A stretch of 41,269 nt of DNA, taken from assembly GCA_036897095.1 (NCBI GenBank), contig JAYMSP010000789.1:1-41269 (forward strand), read 5' to 3'. Positions 24,120 to 34,998 of this stretch are shown here, piece after piece (position 1 is the stretch's first letter; each line of letters begins with the position of its first letter). Both the position numbers and the translations under genes were made by a program. The notes below the pieces were generated by a model that saw nothing but the letters and a program-made list of their open reading frames with translations, had not been told where the DNA came from and ran no database searches. This DNA is from Plantago elongata (Eukaryota; Streptophyta; Magnoliopsida; Lamiales; Plantaginaceae).

Positions 24120-26936
24120 GTGACCTAACAATAGGTGAATGGCTGGGTTATCATTTTTTATCTGATAAGCAAAAGGCCAAAAATCATTTACCTTCCACTT
24201 ATCTACTGGATGTTTCCGATCGAATTTTAGTTAAGATCTTCTTAATTTTTTTTATTTTATTATTCTTTTTTTTTTGCAAAAAGAGGCTAATGTTAGCGTC
24301 TAAAAACGGCAGTACAGAAATAGAAAGTGTTTGTTATGTAGAAATAGAAAGTGTTTGCCAAAACATAATATCACCACTAGAAGAATAATTAAATTTAGCT
24401 AATGATTTGCAGAAAAATTAGCGAGCCTGATATATCTTCCTTAAATTGACTCCTAGGGATTATGATGTAGAACTTTGCATTATTAGACTTGATCTTTAAA
24501 TTGGTCGAGCATGTTTTCTATATGTAAGTGATCCATAAATTATTTATGAATTAGTTTTCATGATGAACTTTGAAATGTGACGATTCCAAACCAATTGCAT
24601 TGGAGTTGGTATCTGGTTGATAGCTTCCAACTACGTTTAATTTCACCCAAATTTGTAGTGGTTTCTCCTAAAATTTTAATATTTTTACAGCCTTCGAATT
24701 CATCTTGATATGCAACGCATCGCTATGCTTGCGTATTAGGAACAATAATACAATATGTTGTTTATTGTCTCCAGCTTCTCGTGAAAGATACTAGAGTTTC
24801 TTGATTTTCACAGGTTTCAAATACAATGAATAAGGCAGGCCAAGCAATATATGTAGTCAATTTCGAACTTAATTTCTCCTGCATATTGCTCTTAACTATT
24901 TATTCATCACCAGTGAATCTCTCGAAATCTGCTATATGATCATCCGAGATGGTTCGAGCCCAAATTTTCTTGACTGTAGCACAAGGTTAGTTGAATAATA
25001 ATAATCATCATCATCATCGTCATCGAACTAGAAATTTTACTATTTAGTAACTGATTTTTTTAATTAATTCACTTTTAACTGTATCCTAAGATCGAGAAAG
25101 TGTCTCAAATTATGTAAAGTTCTTTGGAACTTAGTACGACATGATAGGCTCCCTCAATTGTGGACATGCTAGTCTTCAAAGATTTCTAGAATCTTTTTAT
25201 TTGAATGGCGATTAAACAACCTTTTGAACATTAGCCGTGTTTCTCTAGTTATGCCCAATTCCCAATTTGAACCAGTAACTTCAATTGGATTTATCCTTAT
25301 TATGAACTCACTACTATCTCATAAATTAATTTATCAGCCCTACCTTTCAAAAAAAAATTAAAATACAATATTATAATTACAATACGAATCAAAATAAATA
25401 ATTATCATCAATAACTCTTTAACGAATATCTATATGGACTCTGTTTGCATTAGTTTTTCAGTTCCATGAGATCGCTACGTAAATGTATAGATTTTTAAAC
25501 AAGCTAACTGGTTTGAAAATTTAATCAAATTAATTTGTTGGAAAAAAACTGCATAATCAGTTATCAACTAATTATTCAGTTATCATTTACCTTTTTAGTT
25601 AATTTTGTTAAATGTAATTATAAAAGATAAATATTATTTATTTTGAAAAATCAACATCTGACCTCTTAGTGCCGGTGTTATCTTGCCCAACCTCTCAACT
25701 AATAAGTTGAAATTACGAGGAAACATAAAGTGGACATGTTGATTGTTGCCAACTAATTTCCAGGACATTTCTGTAGCTAAGAAAGACAATTCTTGGTTCA
25801 GTTCAACGTGGTTTCCAAATTTCCCTCAACAAATTTATCATCATCTTCTACTTTTACAATATGGTGGAAAAGAATCATCGATCATAATCAATGTAATCAA
25901 GCAGCACAGTACTAATTTACTATGCGCACAGATCTCTACATCTATATCACTTAAAACAAATAATTATAGCAGATATTATATACCACTTTATGAATTTAAA
26001 TTTGAATTTGGCATGGTAAATTATTCACTATGTAACCCTTCTGTTCAAACAGCGGAGCTAGATATGGGCTAAAGACTGGTCTTTGTAGTGCGTTTCAATT
26101 AAACATGTCTTCACTTGAAATACAAATTGATTCATTCTATGTTTGAAATTGTTTTTGAGGACCGGAGGAGGCAAGATGATATGGATGCATCAACATTTGG
26201 TGGGGGAAATCTGCAAGCTACTTAGACGTTTTACTCAATGGGGGGGAACTACACCTCATTTATGGGGAATCTAACAATAATGCATATATTTGGCTAAACT
26301 CGAAAGTGGATGCTCCACTGTTTTAGATGGGAATGTAATAGATAATAGTGCTTCGGCACAAGTTAAACAATTTGATACTAAAATTTGGGACAGCTGCCCT
26401 GCATGGTTAAGGGATTGTTTGAGAAAGCATTTAAATCGGTCTATTTGATTCGATGAACAGTGATTGGCCTAAAATACACTTCAAATATCTCCATTTCAAT
26501 TCCATTCCAAACACAATTTTATCAAAATCCATCCAAATGTCCATTTAAATTCTATACCAATCCACCCTTAACTCATTTTGTTTATTCGAATATGTATGTT
26601 AAGAAATCCATCTAGTTCTGAAAGAGGTGGACAGTGTATCGGTAGTTACAATTTAATTAATATATAACTATTAGTATTAAAAAAAACGTTGGATTAGATA
26701 TTTTATGTTGTGATTATAACTTTTGTTGTATGAGAATCATCATGATCTGATTAAAGAAAGTAACAAAGACGGGTCCAAGTTGGAGGCGTCATTTTGAATT
26801 AGAAAAGTATACTACACGAGAACGCTGCCAAATCCGTGTTAATAGTAAAATTCTATTGACCTACTCTCAAATGCAATTTCCATTACGTTCTTAATTTGTC
26901 ATCAAAGAATATTCAAATTTCGCTCCAAAATGCACC
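24120..26936. other. intergenic region upstream of the AOX tandem
   Basis: AT-rich DNA without a convincing exon. It contains a small ATC/ATA microsatellite-like tract around 24995-25025 and a second copy of the dispersed repeat (25476-25642). The open frame at 25743-26072 (+) has no recognisable feature and biased AT composition, so I do not call it. The last 300 bases should be the promoter of the first AOX gene. Confidence 0.55.
25476..25642 (+). repeat. dispersed repeat, copy 2
   Basis: Diverged direct-orientation copy of 3064-3205, with the same block order (GTAAA, TTTTTAAACAAGCTAACTGG, CAAATTAA, AATCAGTTATCAAC, CTTTTTAGTTAATTTTG). Confidence 0.5.
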
Positions 26937-26944
26937 TATAAATT
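26937..26944 (+). promoter_or_regulatory. TATA box of the first AOX gene
   Basis: TATAAATT lies about 130 bases upstream of the start codon, predicting a leader of about 100 bases. Confidence 0.6.
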
Positions 26945-27067
26945 CTTGACACCGTTTTCCATTATTCCATAGTTCACACAACACAAACCAAGTTCCAAAA
27001 CAATATTATATTTCAATCATCCAAACCCTTCGCTATCTCTCAGTCAGATTGATCATAAGAATTTGCA

Positions 27068-28427
27068 ATGAGCCGCCGTGCAGCTGCACAGATTTCCAGG
27101 CTGCTCCTACGTCAAACACACCAAAGGATATTCTCAACTGCCACATTTGGGACTGCGAACTCCAAGATTTCAGGAGCCACAAGTGGTGTTACAAACTACG
27201 GACTTGCAAGAACCTTTGCTCCTGAAGTTAGGCATTGGAGTACTTTGGCAAGTGACCCTGTCAAACAAGCTCCAAAGTCGGTTTCCGACAATAAAAATGG
27301 CAATGACCAAGCCGGGAAGGCAGTCATCAGCAGCTACTGGGGTGTCCAGCCCAGTAAGATAACAAAAGAGGACGGTTCTCCTTGGCGTTGGAACTGTTTT
27401 CGGGTATGTTACAAATTAATTACAAACACTTATTTTAAATGTAGAGAAGTCTTTAATTTGTTCATTGTGTTACTTTCAAATTAACAGCCATGGGAAACAT
27501 ACAAGGCAGACACTTCAATTGATGTGAAGAAGCATCACAAGGCTAACAATTTGATGGACAAGTTTGCCTATGGGACTGTCCAAGTCCTTAAATACCCTAC
27601 CTACTTGTTCTTCCAGGTCAGTAGTTTTCTAATAATTCGTGTTACATATATTTCGGTAAAATTTTAAATAATCTAATTCAGCTTATAGTCTGCTGATAAA
27701 CTTGAGAAAGTTACACGAAACATAGGTAAACAAAAGCCTGAAAGTCAACGAAACACTAATAAATATATTGTCCTGATTTTTGCACAACAGAGGCGTCACA
27801 TGTGCCACGCAATGCTGCTGGAAACAGTTGCAGCAGTTCCAGGGATGGTAGGAGGAATGCTACTGCACTGCAAGTCCTTACGACGATTCGAGCACAGTGG
27901 TGGTTGGATCAAAGCCCTGCTAGAAGAAGCCGAGAACGAAAGAATGCACCTCATGACATTCCTAGAACTGTCACAACCCACATGGTTCGAGCGTGCCCTA
28001 GTCTTCACGGTCCAAGGTGCGTTCTTCAACGCCTACTTCGTGGCATACATCCTCTCCCCCAAATTGGCACACAGAATCGTTGGGTATCTGGAAGAAGAAG
28101 CCGTAAATTCGTACACTGAGTTCCTCGTTGATTTGGAAAAGGGGGTCGTTGAGAACCGTCCTGCTCCAGCAATTGCCATCGATTACTGGCAGCTTCCGTC
28201 CAATGCGACGCTCAAAGATGTTGTGACGGTTATTCGGGCAGATGAGGCACATCACCGTGACCTTAACCACTTTGCTTCGGTAAGAAAAATATTATCACTA
28301 GCAAATGCGACATAATTTAGCTAGTGTGGGAATGTTTAATGATTTGTTGTTGCATTTGAATTTGCAGGACATACAGTGCCAAGGGCATGAACTGAAGGAA
28401 TATCCTGCTCCAATTGGGTACCATTGA
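27068..28427 (+). CDS. AOX1d: alternative oxidase, AOX1d-like
   Basis: Mitochondrial inner-membrane ubiquinol oxidase that bypasses complexes III and IV. Four exons, 27068-27403, 27488-27616, 27791-28279 and 28368-28427, give 337 residues; exons 2-4 have the 129/489/60-nt sizes shared with the second AOX gene. An Arg-rich N-terminus ([16 protein letters not shown]) is the transit peptide. Diiron ligands are all present: Glu166 (LLET), Glu205 and His208 (NERMHL), Glu256 (LEEEA), Glu307 and His310 (RADEAHH). Both regulatory cysteines are present: Cys110 (WNCFR) and Cys160 ([12 protein letters not shown]). The [11 protein letters not shown] block, LELSQP and [11 protein letters not shown] resemble the AOX1d branch rather than AOX1a. 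It departs from its neighbour at DKFAYGTVQ, where the neighbour has DKMAYWTVK (Gly for Trp). It looks functional. Confidence 0.93.
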
Positions 28428-29707
28428 TCAAGGCATCAAGCTATAAATGGCTCTGCCTAAGGACTTCTTTTAATTATATGGATTAAGATTGTTTCACTTG
28501 CTGATTGAAAGGGTATTGTTATTATGTTTGTTGGAATATGTAATTAACTAATCAATTTTATGAGTATGTGGTGATTATGTATTGTACTTAATTATAAAAC
28601 TTTATATACATTCATGCTTTAATGTGGTACATTGTGGATAAATTTCAGATCCTAATGCTATTCTAACGTGTGATATTACGATCCATAAATTTTTTTAAGT
28701 ACAATGCAATTCATTCTGGATTGAACTAGCTTAGCCAGTGTAAAAATTGTACCCAACCCGCTGTAAATATTGATTATAGCACTAAAGTTAGAAAATTTAA
28801 TTTAGAAAAGTTAAAGAATTTGTATTAAGTTTATTATCAAAATGCTCCAAGTCAATGTTCTCTCTTCAATTTTCACTCCACTTAATAACCATTATTATTA
28901 TTCGATTTCATCCCCTCTTCAAAATTTAATTTATACTAATAATCTCAAAATAAACTTTAAAAATTAATCTCAAAACTATTATTTCATGCGTACTTACATC
29001 AATTTGTTCTTCGCCTTTATTTGTTATACATTTATACACACACACACACCATATATCCTATACAATTTTAACTTTATCTTCAACATCATTTTGTATAAAT
29101 CACAATTAACTTTATTATATTTTGTTAATTAATCCTTTTTATTAAATCATATTTTTAACTTCATACTAGACACCCACATAATTCCATCTTCACAACAGTT
29201 ACCCCTAAACACACATGATCTAAATCCATGACCATTTGAGTGAATAAAATGGAATAACTTTAAAAGTAGTAGTAGTAGTTTGCAAATCATGTAAACTAGA
29301 AACTTCGTGAGAGTACAAATAGTAATACGAACGTCGTGACGTAATAATAAAGTGGCGTACTCAATTAGCATGTGAAAAGCTAGTCTACAAGTATTTATTA
29401 ACTACCAAATTGTGGCATATTCCAAACCAAATATACCAGCCATGTCCTTGTACAACACGCAATTTGATGAACTTGTACCCCAAGAAAAGTTATTTATTCC
29501 TATTTGCCATAATTGGTCTCATTTGGCAACCAATGGTTTTACAATATCGCCCTCGTCCTGGTCAACCCCTTTCCGCGCACCTCCATTGTTTTTACATTGC
29601 GCGTTTATTAAGTATAATCCACTCCGTCCATTTATAATTTTATTTTCAAGCCCTTTAAGCCGCTTACACCTATACGAATAATGATAACGAATAATTTCAC
29701 AAGTGTT
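28428..29707. other. intergenic region between the two AOX genes
   Basis: The first 150-200 bases are the 3' UTR of the first AOX gene. The rest is AT-rich with a short (AC)n tract near 29037-29049 and no exon that I can support. Overlapping short ORFs around 29410-29680 have no features and lie in promoter DNA. Confidence 0.6.
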
Positions 29708-29741
29708 TTGACTTTGACCAAAGTCAAAGTAGTCAAGTCAA
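29708..29741 (+). promoter_or_regulatory. W-box cluster upstream of the AOX1a-like gene
   Basis: Five WRKY W-box hexamers fall in 34 bases: TTGACT (29708), TTGACC (29714), and reverse-orientation AGTCAA at 29722, 29731 and 29736. The first half is nearly palindromic around TTTGACCAAAGTCAAA. Another TTGACC lies near 29782. The cluster is about 195 bases upstream of the TATA box. WRKY factors are known regulators of AOX1a in Arabidopsis; binding here is inferred. Confidence 0.6.
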
Positions 29742-29907
29742 CAATGAATCCATGAAAGAACCAGCTTCTAATCCGGAACCCTTGACCAAATGATGTCCAT
29801 TATCGTCATTTAAAATTAATACAGCTGTAGACTAGTAATAACCGCCAAACAAATGAAAGGTCAAAAACGGCAATCCATATCTAACAGAATTTAAACCATA
29901 AGCCATG

Positions 29908-29913
29908 CACGTG
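29908..29913 (+). promoter_or_regulatory. G-box / ABRE-like site
   Basis: CACGTG followed by AC (GCACGTGAC) lies only 20 bases upstream of the TATA box of the AOX1a-like gene. This is the core bound by bZIP and bHLH factors, including ABA-response factors. The function is inferred. Confidence 0.5.
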
Positions 29914-29933
29914 ACATTTACAAAAATACCCCC

Positions 29934-29940
29934 TATAAAT
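29934..29940 (+). promoter_or_regulatory. TATA box of the AOX1a-like gene
   Basis: TATAAAT in CCCCTATAAATCACAACC. It lies downstream of the first in-frame ATG (29905), which therefore should not be transcribed, and 163-169 bases upstream of the chosen start at 30103. Confidence 0.65.
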
Positions 29941-30102
29941 CACAACCCCTTCTCCAAGGAACTCTTCACCAAACTACAAACCATAATTGTATCTCCAGGT
30001 TTCTGGCAATTTCTCATTTCCAATATATTTTCTCCTTTTTTTCTCAAATTAACTACAGTTCATTCAATCACATTTCCTGTTGAGATAACAAACAAGTCGA
30101 AG

Positions 30103-33100
30103 ATGATGATGAGTCGAAGCGCGACTAGAGTGGCGCGAACAATGCTGGCTTGCGCTGGGCCGCGGTACTTCTCCACCGTTGGTGGAGGAGAGGTGGTGAA
30201 GAGGAGTTTGCTCGGTGGTGGTGGTCCGGTGAGGAGTGAGAAGGTGGTGATGACCTGGATGAGGTTTCCGGCGAGGAACGCTACCACAATGGCGCTGGGT
30301 GATAAGCCGCAGGAGGAAGAGAAGGTTGGTGCAGGGAGTGGTGGAGCTGCTGCGGGTGGTGGCGCGAGTGGTGGTGGTGATAATAATAATAATAATAAGG
30401 CGGTGATGAGTTATTGGGGTGTCGAACCGGCTAAGGTTACCAGGGAAGATGGTTCGGAATGGAGGTGGAATTGTTTCAGGGTAAGATTAATAAGATCAGT
30501 TCATAAGGACTCTGTTTTAGTTGATTCATTAGGATTTTGTTTTTAATTCTCACTGGTACTATAAATCGGCTACTTTTTTAGGGCGGATCTACCAGTGTTG
30601 AGATTGAACTCGAGACTTTGCTTAAGTGATGATTTGTTTTTTTTATCTGTATGTGTGATTGATGAAATTATTGGTGATTTGTGTAGCCATGGGAGGCATA
30701 CCAGGCGGATACATCTATTGATCTGAATAAGCATCATGCTCCAGTTACCTTCCTGGACAAGATGGCCTATTGGACGGTGAAGGCTCTCAGATTTCCAACT
30801 GATGTCTTCTTTCAGGTACTTTTTTTATATATATATCTCTTGAGCTTCTTTTATCATTTGGTGAATCTGCAGCATTTAGTTGTAAAGATGTGATATGCTT
30901 CGGTATGTTTGGAGTGTTTATGTAATTAAGTTGAAAGGAAGTCTAATTACTCCTGGAAATCAGGAACTTTGGAGAGGACAGTCTAGTCTGTGAGAGGAAT
31001 TTGGAACTTGAAGGAAAAGATCCAGATGGAAGATAATTCAGCAGCTCAAACTCCTTGATCTGTTATGAATTAACTTCAAAACTAACTGCCCTAACTCTCA
31101 TCTTGAAAATTTTTATTAGTTAGCTTTTAATTTGACGATTTTATACGGCTACCTTTTGGCAATTTATGAAAATGTTGCAAGAAACAGTTTTGGTGAAAAG
31201 GGTCTTTTTGCTGGTTAAAAATTTAACTGTGAGTTTAGCTAAGATTTTAAGTAAATATTAATGCGTTTTTGAGATATTAAAGTTGACACCGCGGATTTAC
31301 TCCTTTCACCCCACCATTTTATACTCCTTGCTCCAATAATTAAAATTAAACTCCCGCTTTCCTCCTATTTCGACTGGTTTTCTCCCCTCCTAATTAATTA
31401 TTTCTTCTCCCTTAATTACTCCAATCCCAAATAATTACTTAAAAAATTCTAAGCCTTATTACTTCAATTCCAAAATAATTACTTAAAAATTTCTAAGGTT
31501 CCGTTCTATCTTAAATCTTAATTACTCCTAAATACTTATTAAAAGAACCCATTTGCGAGATAATATTATAATAATATTCTGATTGAAATATTTTTATTTA
31601 ATTAAATAATATATAATCAATAAATTAATAATTTATTTAATTTACAGAGATTTCACGTATATACACAACTGACTAATAAAATTTTCAAGTCAATATATTA
31701 TTTCTTGTTGAAATATAAAAAATAATTTATTAAACCGTCAAAAACTATATAGGAGCATAAGTAATACTTCAAAAATACAATCATTAAATATGGTATGTCA
31801 CTTCAAACTAACATAATTGTTTATCTACGTACCTAACAGTGTTAGTATACAGAGACTTCATCAATTTTCATACTACCCGGATAACACCACATGTTTCCCT
31901 TTCAAAAGTAAACGTAACAAAAGCTATAATAATTAATTAAATTAATAAAAATTTCGATCATAATATTATCTCACAAATTAGTTCTTTTAATAACTATTTA
32001 TGAGTAAATAAGATTGAAGATAGAACAAAACCTCAAAATTCATTCTTAATTTTTTTATTCTTTATATATATGGTAAAAGGGTGATTTGAACCCTAACTTA
32101 AAAATTGTTTAGATGCAAATAAATATAGAAGAGTATTAGGCATGTAAATATAATTATGAAATGCTATTAAGAGTTATAATCGAATTTGAGATTTTTTTTA
32201 AAAGTAATTAATTCATTATTTGGGATTGGAATAATTAAGGGAGAAGAAAGAATTAATTAGGAGTGGAGAAAACCAACCGAAAGAGAAGGAGAGCGGTAGT
32301 TTAGTTTTCCAATTCAGGTGGTAGCTAATTATTAGAGCAAGAAGTATAAAAAGGAGGGGTGAAAGGAGTGAATCCGCTGTGTAAAGTTGAAGTGTAGAAG
32401 TATATTGAAAAGGAAGTGAAAATGTTGGGGTTGCCATTAATAATTTTGGTGAAAAGATTCTTCAACTGATTATTGCAGTGAGCGGTGGAGCTAGAACAAA
32501 ATAACGAGTACTAATTAAAAATTTATATCATTAATTTTAAAAATTATTATATACCACCGTCATAATTCTAATTTTTTACAAATTAAAAGTTTAAATATAT
32601 TCTAATAAGGTGAAATTTTAGTAGTATACTTGATAAAAGTGAAGTTTTAAATAAAATTATTAACGAAAAGTATCATATATATAATGAAAATTACGAGATC
32701 GGGTGTGGCTGGAGACACACCCAACCCTAAGCATCCTCCGCCCCTGATTGTGGTTAGCTTCCAGTAAGATATTCAGTTCAAATTTATGCAACTGATTATG
32801 CTTCTAAAATTTGAAGTAAAAAATATGTAAATGATTGTGCTTGTAAAGAAGTAGAAGCTTTTTTGAGATATTTAAGTAGAAATAAAAGGGTTAAATTGGA
32901 TCATCAGAGAAATAAGGAAATGAGAGATCCCAAAATAGCTTTGGACTTTTGGCGAAAAGATTCTTTAACTAATCATGTGGCTAGCTTCCAGTAAAATATT
33001 CTGTTGATTATGCTTCTGAGCCAAAAGAATTTCTTAAAATATTAAACTAGAAATAGAAGGTTAGAAAAGGAATTTCACAAGCAGGGCAAAAAGCCGAAAA

Positions 33101-34044
33101 AATAAATCAGATAGGAAGCTACTCTTCATATCAGAGCCAGGTTTCGATCCTGGGACCTGTGGGTTATGGGCCCACCACGCTTCCGCTGCGCCACTCTGAT
33201 TTTGTTGATAGTTTAGCATAAGAAAAGTTAATAAACTACTGCTGTAGTTTTACATCCCTTTCTTTTGCCACTACTCACTACATATAACTTTCCATTAATC
33301 ATTTGGAATTAAAAAGTGTAAGATGTAGTCTTGAGCTCTTACAATGAAAAAACAAACCTTGAATTATAGTACTTGTACACTGATGCTCTTTCTATTGAAT
33401 TGTAACAGAGGCGGTATGGATGTCGTGCTATGATGCTTGAAACCGTGGCTGCAGTTCCGGGTATGGTTGGAGGTATGCTGCTCCACTGCAAGTCTCTTAG
33501 GCGGTTCGAGCACAGTGGTGGCTGGATCAAAGCTTTGCTAGAAGAAGCAGAGAATGAAAGGATGCACCTCATGACCTTCATGGAGGTTTCTCAGCCTAGG
33601 TGGTACGAGCGTGCATTGGTATTCACGGTTCAGGGTGTGTTCTTTAATGCCTACTTCTTGGCATATCTGGTTTCACCCAAACTGGCTCACCGGGTCGTTG
33701 GCTACTTGGAGGAAGAAGCAATTCATTCCTACACTGAGTTCCTAAAGGAGCTTGACAAAGGCAATATTGAGAATGTCCCTGCCCCAGCTATTGCTATTGA
33801 TTACTGGCGCTTGCCGAAGAACTCTACTCTTCGTGATGTTGTCATGGTGGTTAGAGCTGATGAGGCTCACCACCGTGATGTCAACCACTTTGCATCGGTA
33901 CGTTAATTGATCAGTTTGAGCATAACATTGTGCTTTGAGGCCTAGGCTTGTGGATTGCTTACGATTTGTTTTCTTTGATTGCAGGATATTCATTATCAGG
34001 GACGCGAACTGAAGGAAGCTCCAGCACCAATTGGATATCACTGA
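30103..34044 (+). CDS. AOX1a: alternative oxidase, AOX1a-like
   Basis: Second alternative oxidase of a tandem pair. Exons 30103-30480, 30687-30815, 33409-33897 and 33985-34044 give 351 residues (Arabidopsis AOX1a has 354). Start: first of three ATGs in a row; the open frame extends upstream to 29905 but that ATG precedes the TATA box. Transit peptide: [19 protein letters not shown]. Residues 76-98 are a Gly/Ala/Asn low-complexity linker. Regulatory Cys124 (WNCFR) and Cys174 ([12 protein letters not shown]); iron ligands Glu180, Glu219, His222, Glu270, Glu321 and His324. The C-terminus [19 protein letters not shown] is the AOX1a form. Intron 2 is 2.6 kb (83-174 nt in the neighbour) and carries a fold-back element, a hAT-like MITE and an antisense tRNA gene; its splice sites are normal. 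An AATAAA lies at 34069, 25 bases after the stop. Confidence 0.95.
31280..32388. mobile_element. fold-back / long-TIR element in AOX1a intron 2
   Basis: Outer ends AAGTTGACACCGCGGATT (31280) and, reverse-complemented from 32388, AACTTTACACAGCGGATT begin two arms that match with mismatches and small gaps for about 330 bases (31280-31610 against 32388-31931). Conserved blocks are ACTCCTTTCACCCC, TCCTAATTAATT, TCTCCCTTAATTA, CCAATCCCAAATAAT, GTTCTATCTT, TATTAAAAGAAC and GAGATAATATTAT. The right arm has an extra ~130-base stretch near 32056-32190. The centre (31611-31930) is AT-rich and non-coding. No target duplication was identified; Mutator-like or Foldback type are both possible. It is part of the AOX pre-mRNA. 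Confidence 0.8.
32476..32745. mobile_element. small hAT-like MITE in AOX1a intron 2
   Basis: The ends are CAGTGAGCGGTGGAGCTAG at the left and CATCCTCCGCCCCT at the right (reverse complement AGGGGCGGAGGATG), an imperfect terminal inverted repeat of the common plant GGGGCGGA type. The flanking 8-mers GATTATTG and GATTGTGG differ at two positions. The neighbouring repeat at 32948-32995 (AAGATTCTTTAACTAATCATGTGGCTAGC) looks like the uninterrupted site. It is 270 bp with no coding capacity. Confidence 0.6.
32754..33040 (+). repeat. short direct duplication in AOX1a intron 2
   Basis: The blocks GGTTAGCTTCCAGTAAGATA and TGATTATGCTTCT near 32754-32812 recur near 32978-33027 as GGCTAGCTTCCAGTAAAATA and TGATTATGCTTCT. 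The preceding TTTTGGTGAAAAGATTCTT (32433) recurs as TTTTGGCGAAAAGATTCTT (32948). The unit was about 230-250 bases before the hAT-like insertion into the first copy. Confidence 0.65.
33129..33200 (-). tRNA. initiator tRNA-Met (CAT)
   Basis: A 72-base gene on the minus strand, inside AOX1a intron 2 and antisense to it. The acceptor stem AUCAGAG (5') pairs perfectly with CUCUGAU (3'), with discriminator A. The anticodon loop is CCCAUAA (CAU) on a GGG/CCC-rich stem (GUGGG/CCCAC), a hallmark of initiator tRNAs. The B box is GGATCGAAACC, with the A-at-54-type AUCGAAA loop instead of TTCG, also typical of the initiator. A CAACAAA motif lies immediately upstream (plant tRNA CAA motif), and a TTTTTT run about 25-30 bases downstream can terminate polymerase III. 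Fully intact, so probably expressed. Confidence 0.95.
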
Positions 34045-34998
34045 AATTGAATGGATGTCTGATCAACCAATAAAGACTGCGTGAACTATTAACAGTGAAA
34101 CTGTTCTGAAGTTGAATTTTCTTTTTGTTTGTCTTTTCAAGTTCCTGTTGCTGGGATTGATTTTGAAGAATCTAAGATAGATATTATTGTACATAGCTCT
34201 ATTGAACTTTGTCGTGATCTTTCGATGAGTGTAAACTCTATACCTTCTACATATATGAAGAGATTCTTATTGCAAGCTTATGTAACTCCGTGTAAGTTGT
34301 AACTATGCTGCAATATGTTGCTGGTTTGGTACTTTTAGAATGAAAGATTTAGCTCTGTAGTTACACATAATACTGAGAAGTGTTTCTGGTAGGCAGCAGA
34401 TGCTGCTGGTGTGTCAGAAATATCACACACAAACCAGAACAACAGAAGCACTTGATTTTTTGGTGAAGAATGAGCCATATAGAGGACAGTTCTTCAACCA
34501 AGGTTGCGGTCAATAATATCGCCCTACAGTTATGGGATAAAAAGTCCTTCAAGTCCAGAAATAGTATGTAGTAGTTGCATCAAGCCAACAGCTTTTTTAG
34601 GTATCAAGGATATCTAACTGACCTAGTAAGTCTTTAAGTGACCTCATGGAGGCAATTCACTTTGTTTTATGGCTGCAAGACTTAAAGTGACTCAACTTGC
34701 ATCACAAGTGCCTGAAGATGTTTTATTAAGCCAACATTCTCAAAGTTTGTTTTTTACTCTCACAGACATTCTGCCACTAAATGGAATTGTTATAGAATGT
34801 CATCTGTATACCTTTAAACTTGCAGTAAGCCATGAACATTAAATTACCATGACATGCACTAATATGGCAGATGTACAAACTTAACAGTGAGTTGAGTTGG
34901 TGTAACACTCATTTCTTCTTCCCAACTCATTATAACTAAGAACTGCTGCAATTCTGCAGAATATGTACAAGTTGCAACATTCATGTCAACTTCAACAA
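34045..34998. other. AOX1a 3' UTR and intergenic DNA
   Basis: The first 200-300 bases are the AOX1a 3' UTR region (AATAAA at 34069). The rest shows no exon or recognisable repeat. The last part lies downstream of the convergent membrane-protein gene and should hold its 3' UTR. Confidence 0.55.

Noticed and set aside
25743..26072. 109-codon open frame on the + strand
   Set aside because: No recognisable motif, AT-biased residues (Asn, Ile, Ser, Tyr), no promoter or splice context. Most likely chance.
29905..30102. 66-residue upstream in-frame extension of the AOX1a-like protein
   Set aside because: The first ATG lies upstream of the TATA box, and the extension has no transit-peptide character. 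The MMMSRSATR start gives the normal family length.
30060..30287. Antisense frame over AOX1a exon 1, and similar antisense frames over AOX exon 3
   Set aside because: Shadows of strongly conserved AOX coding sequence; no independent support.
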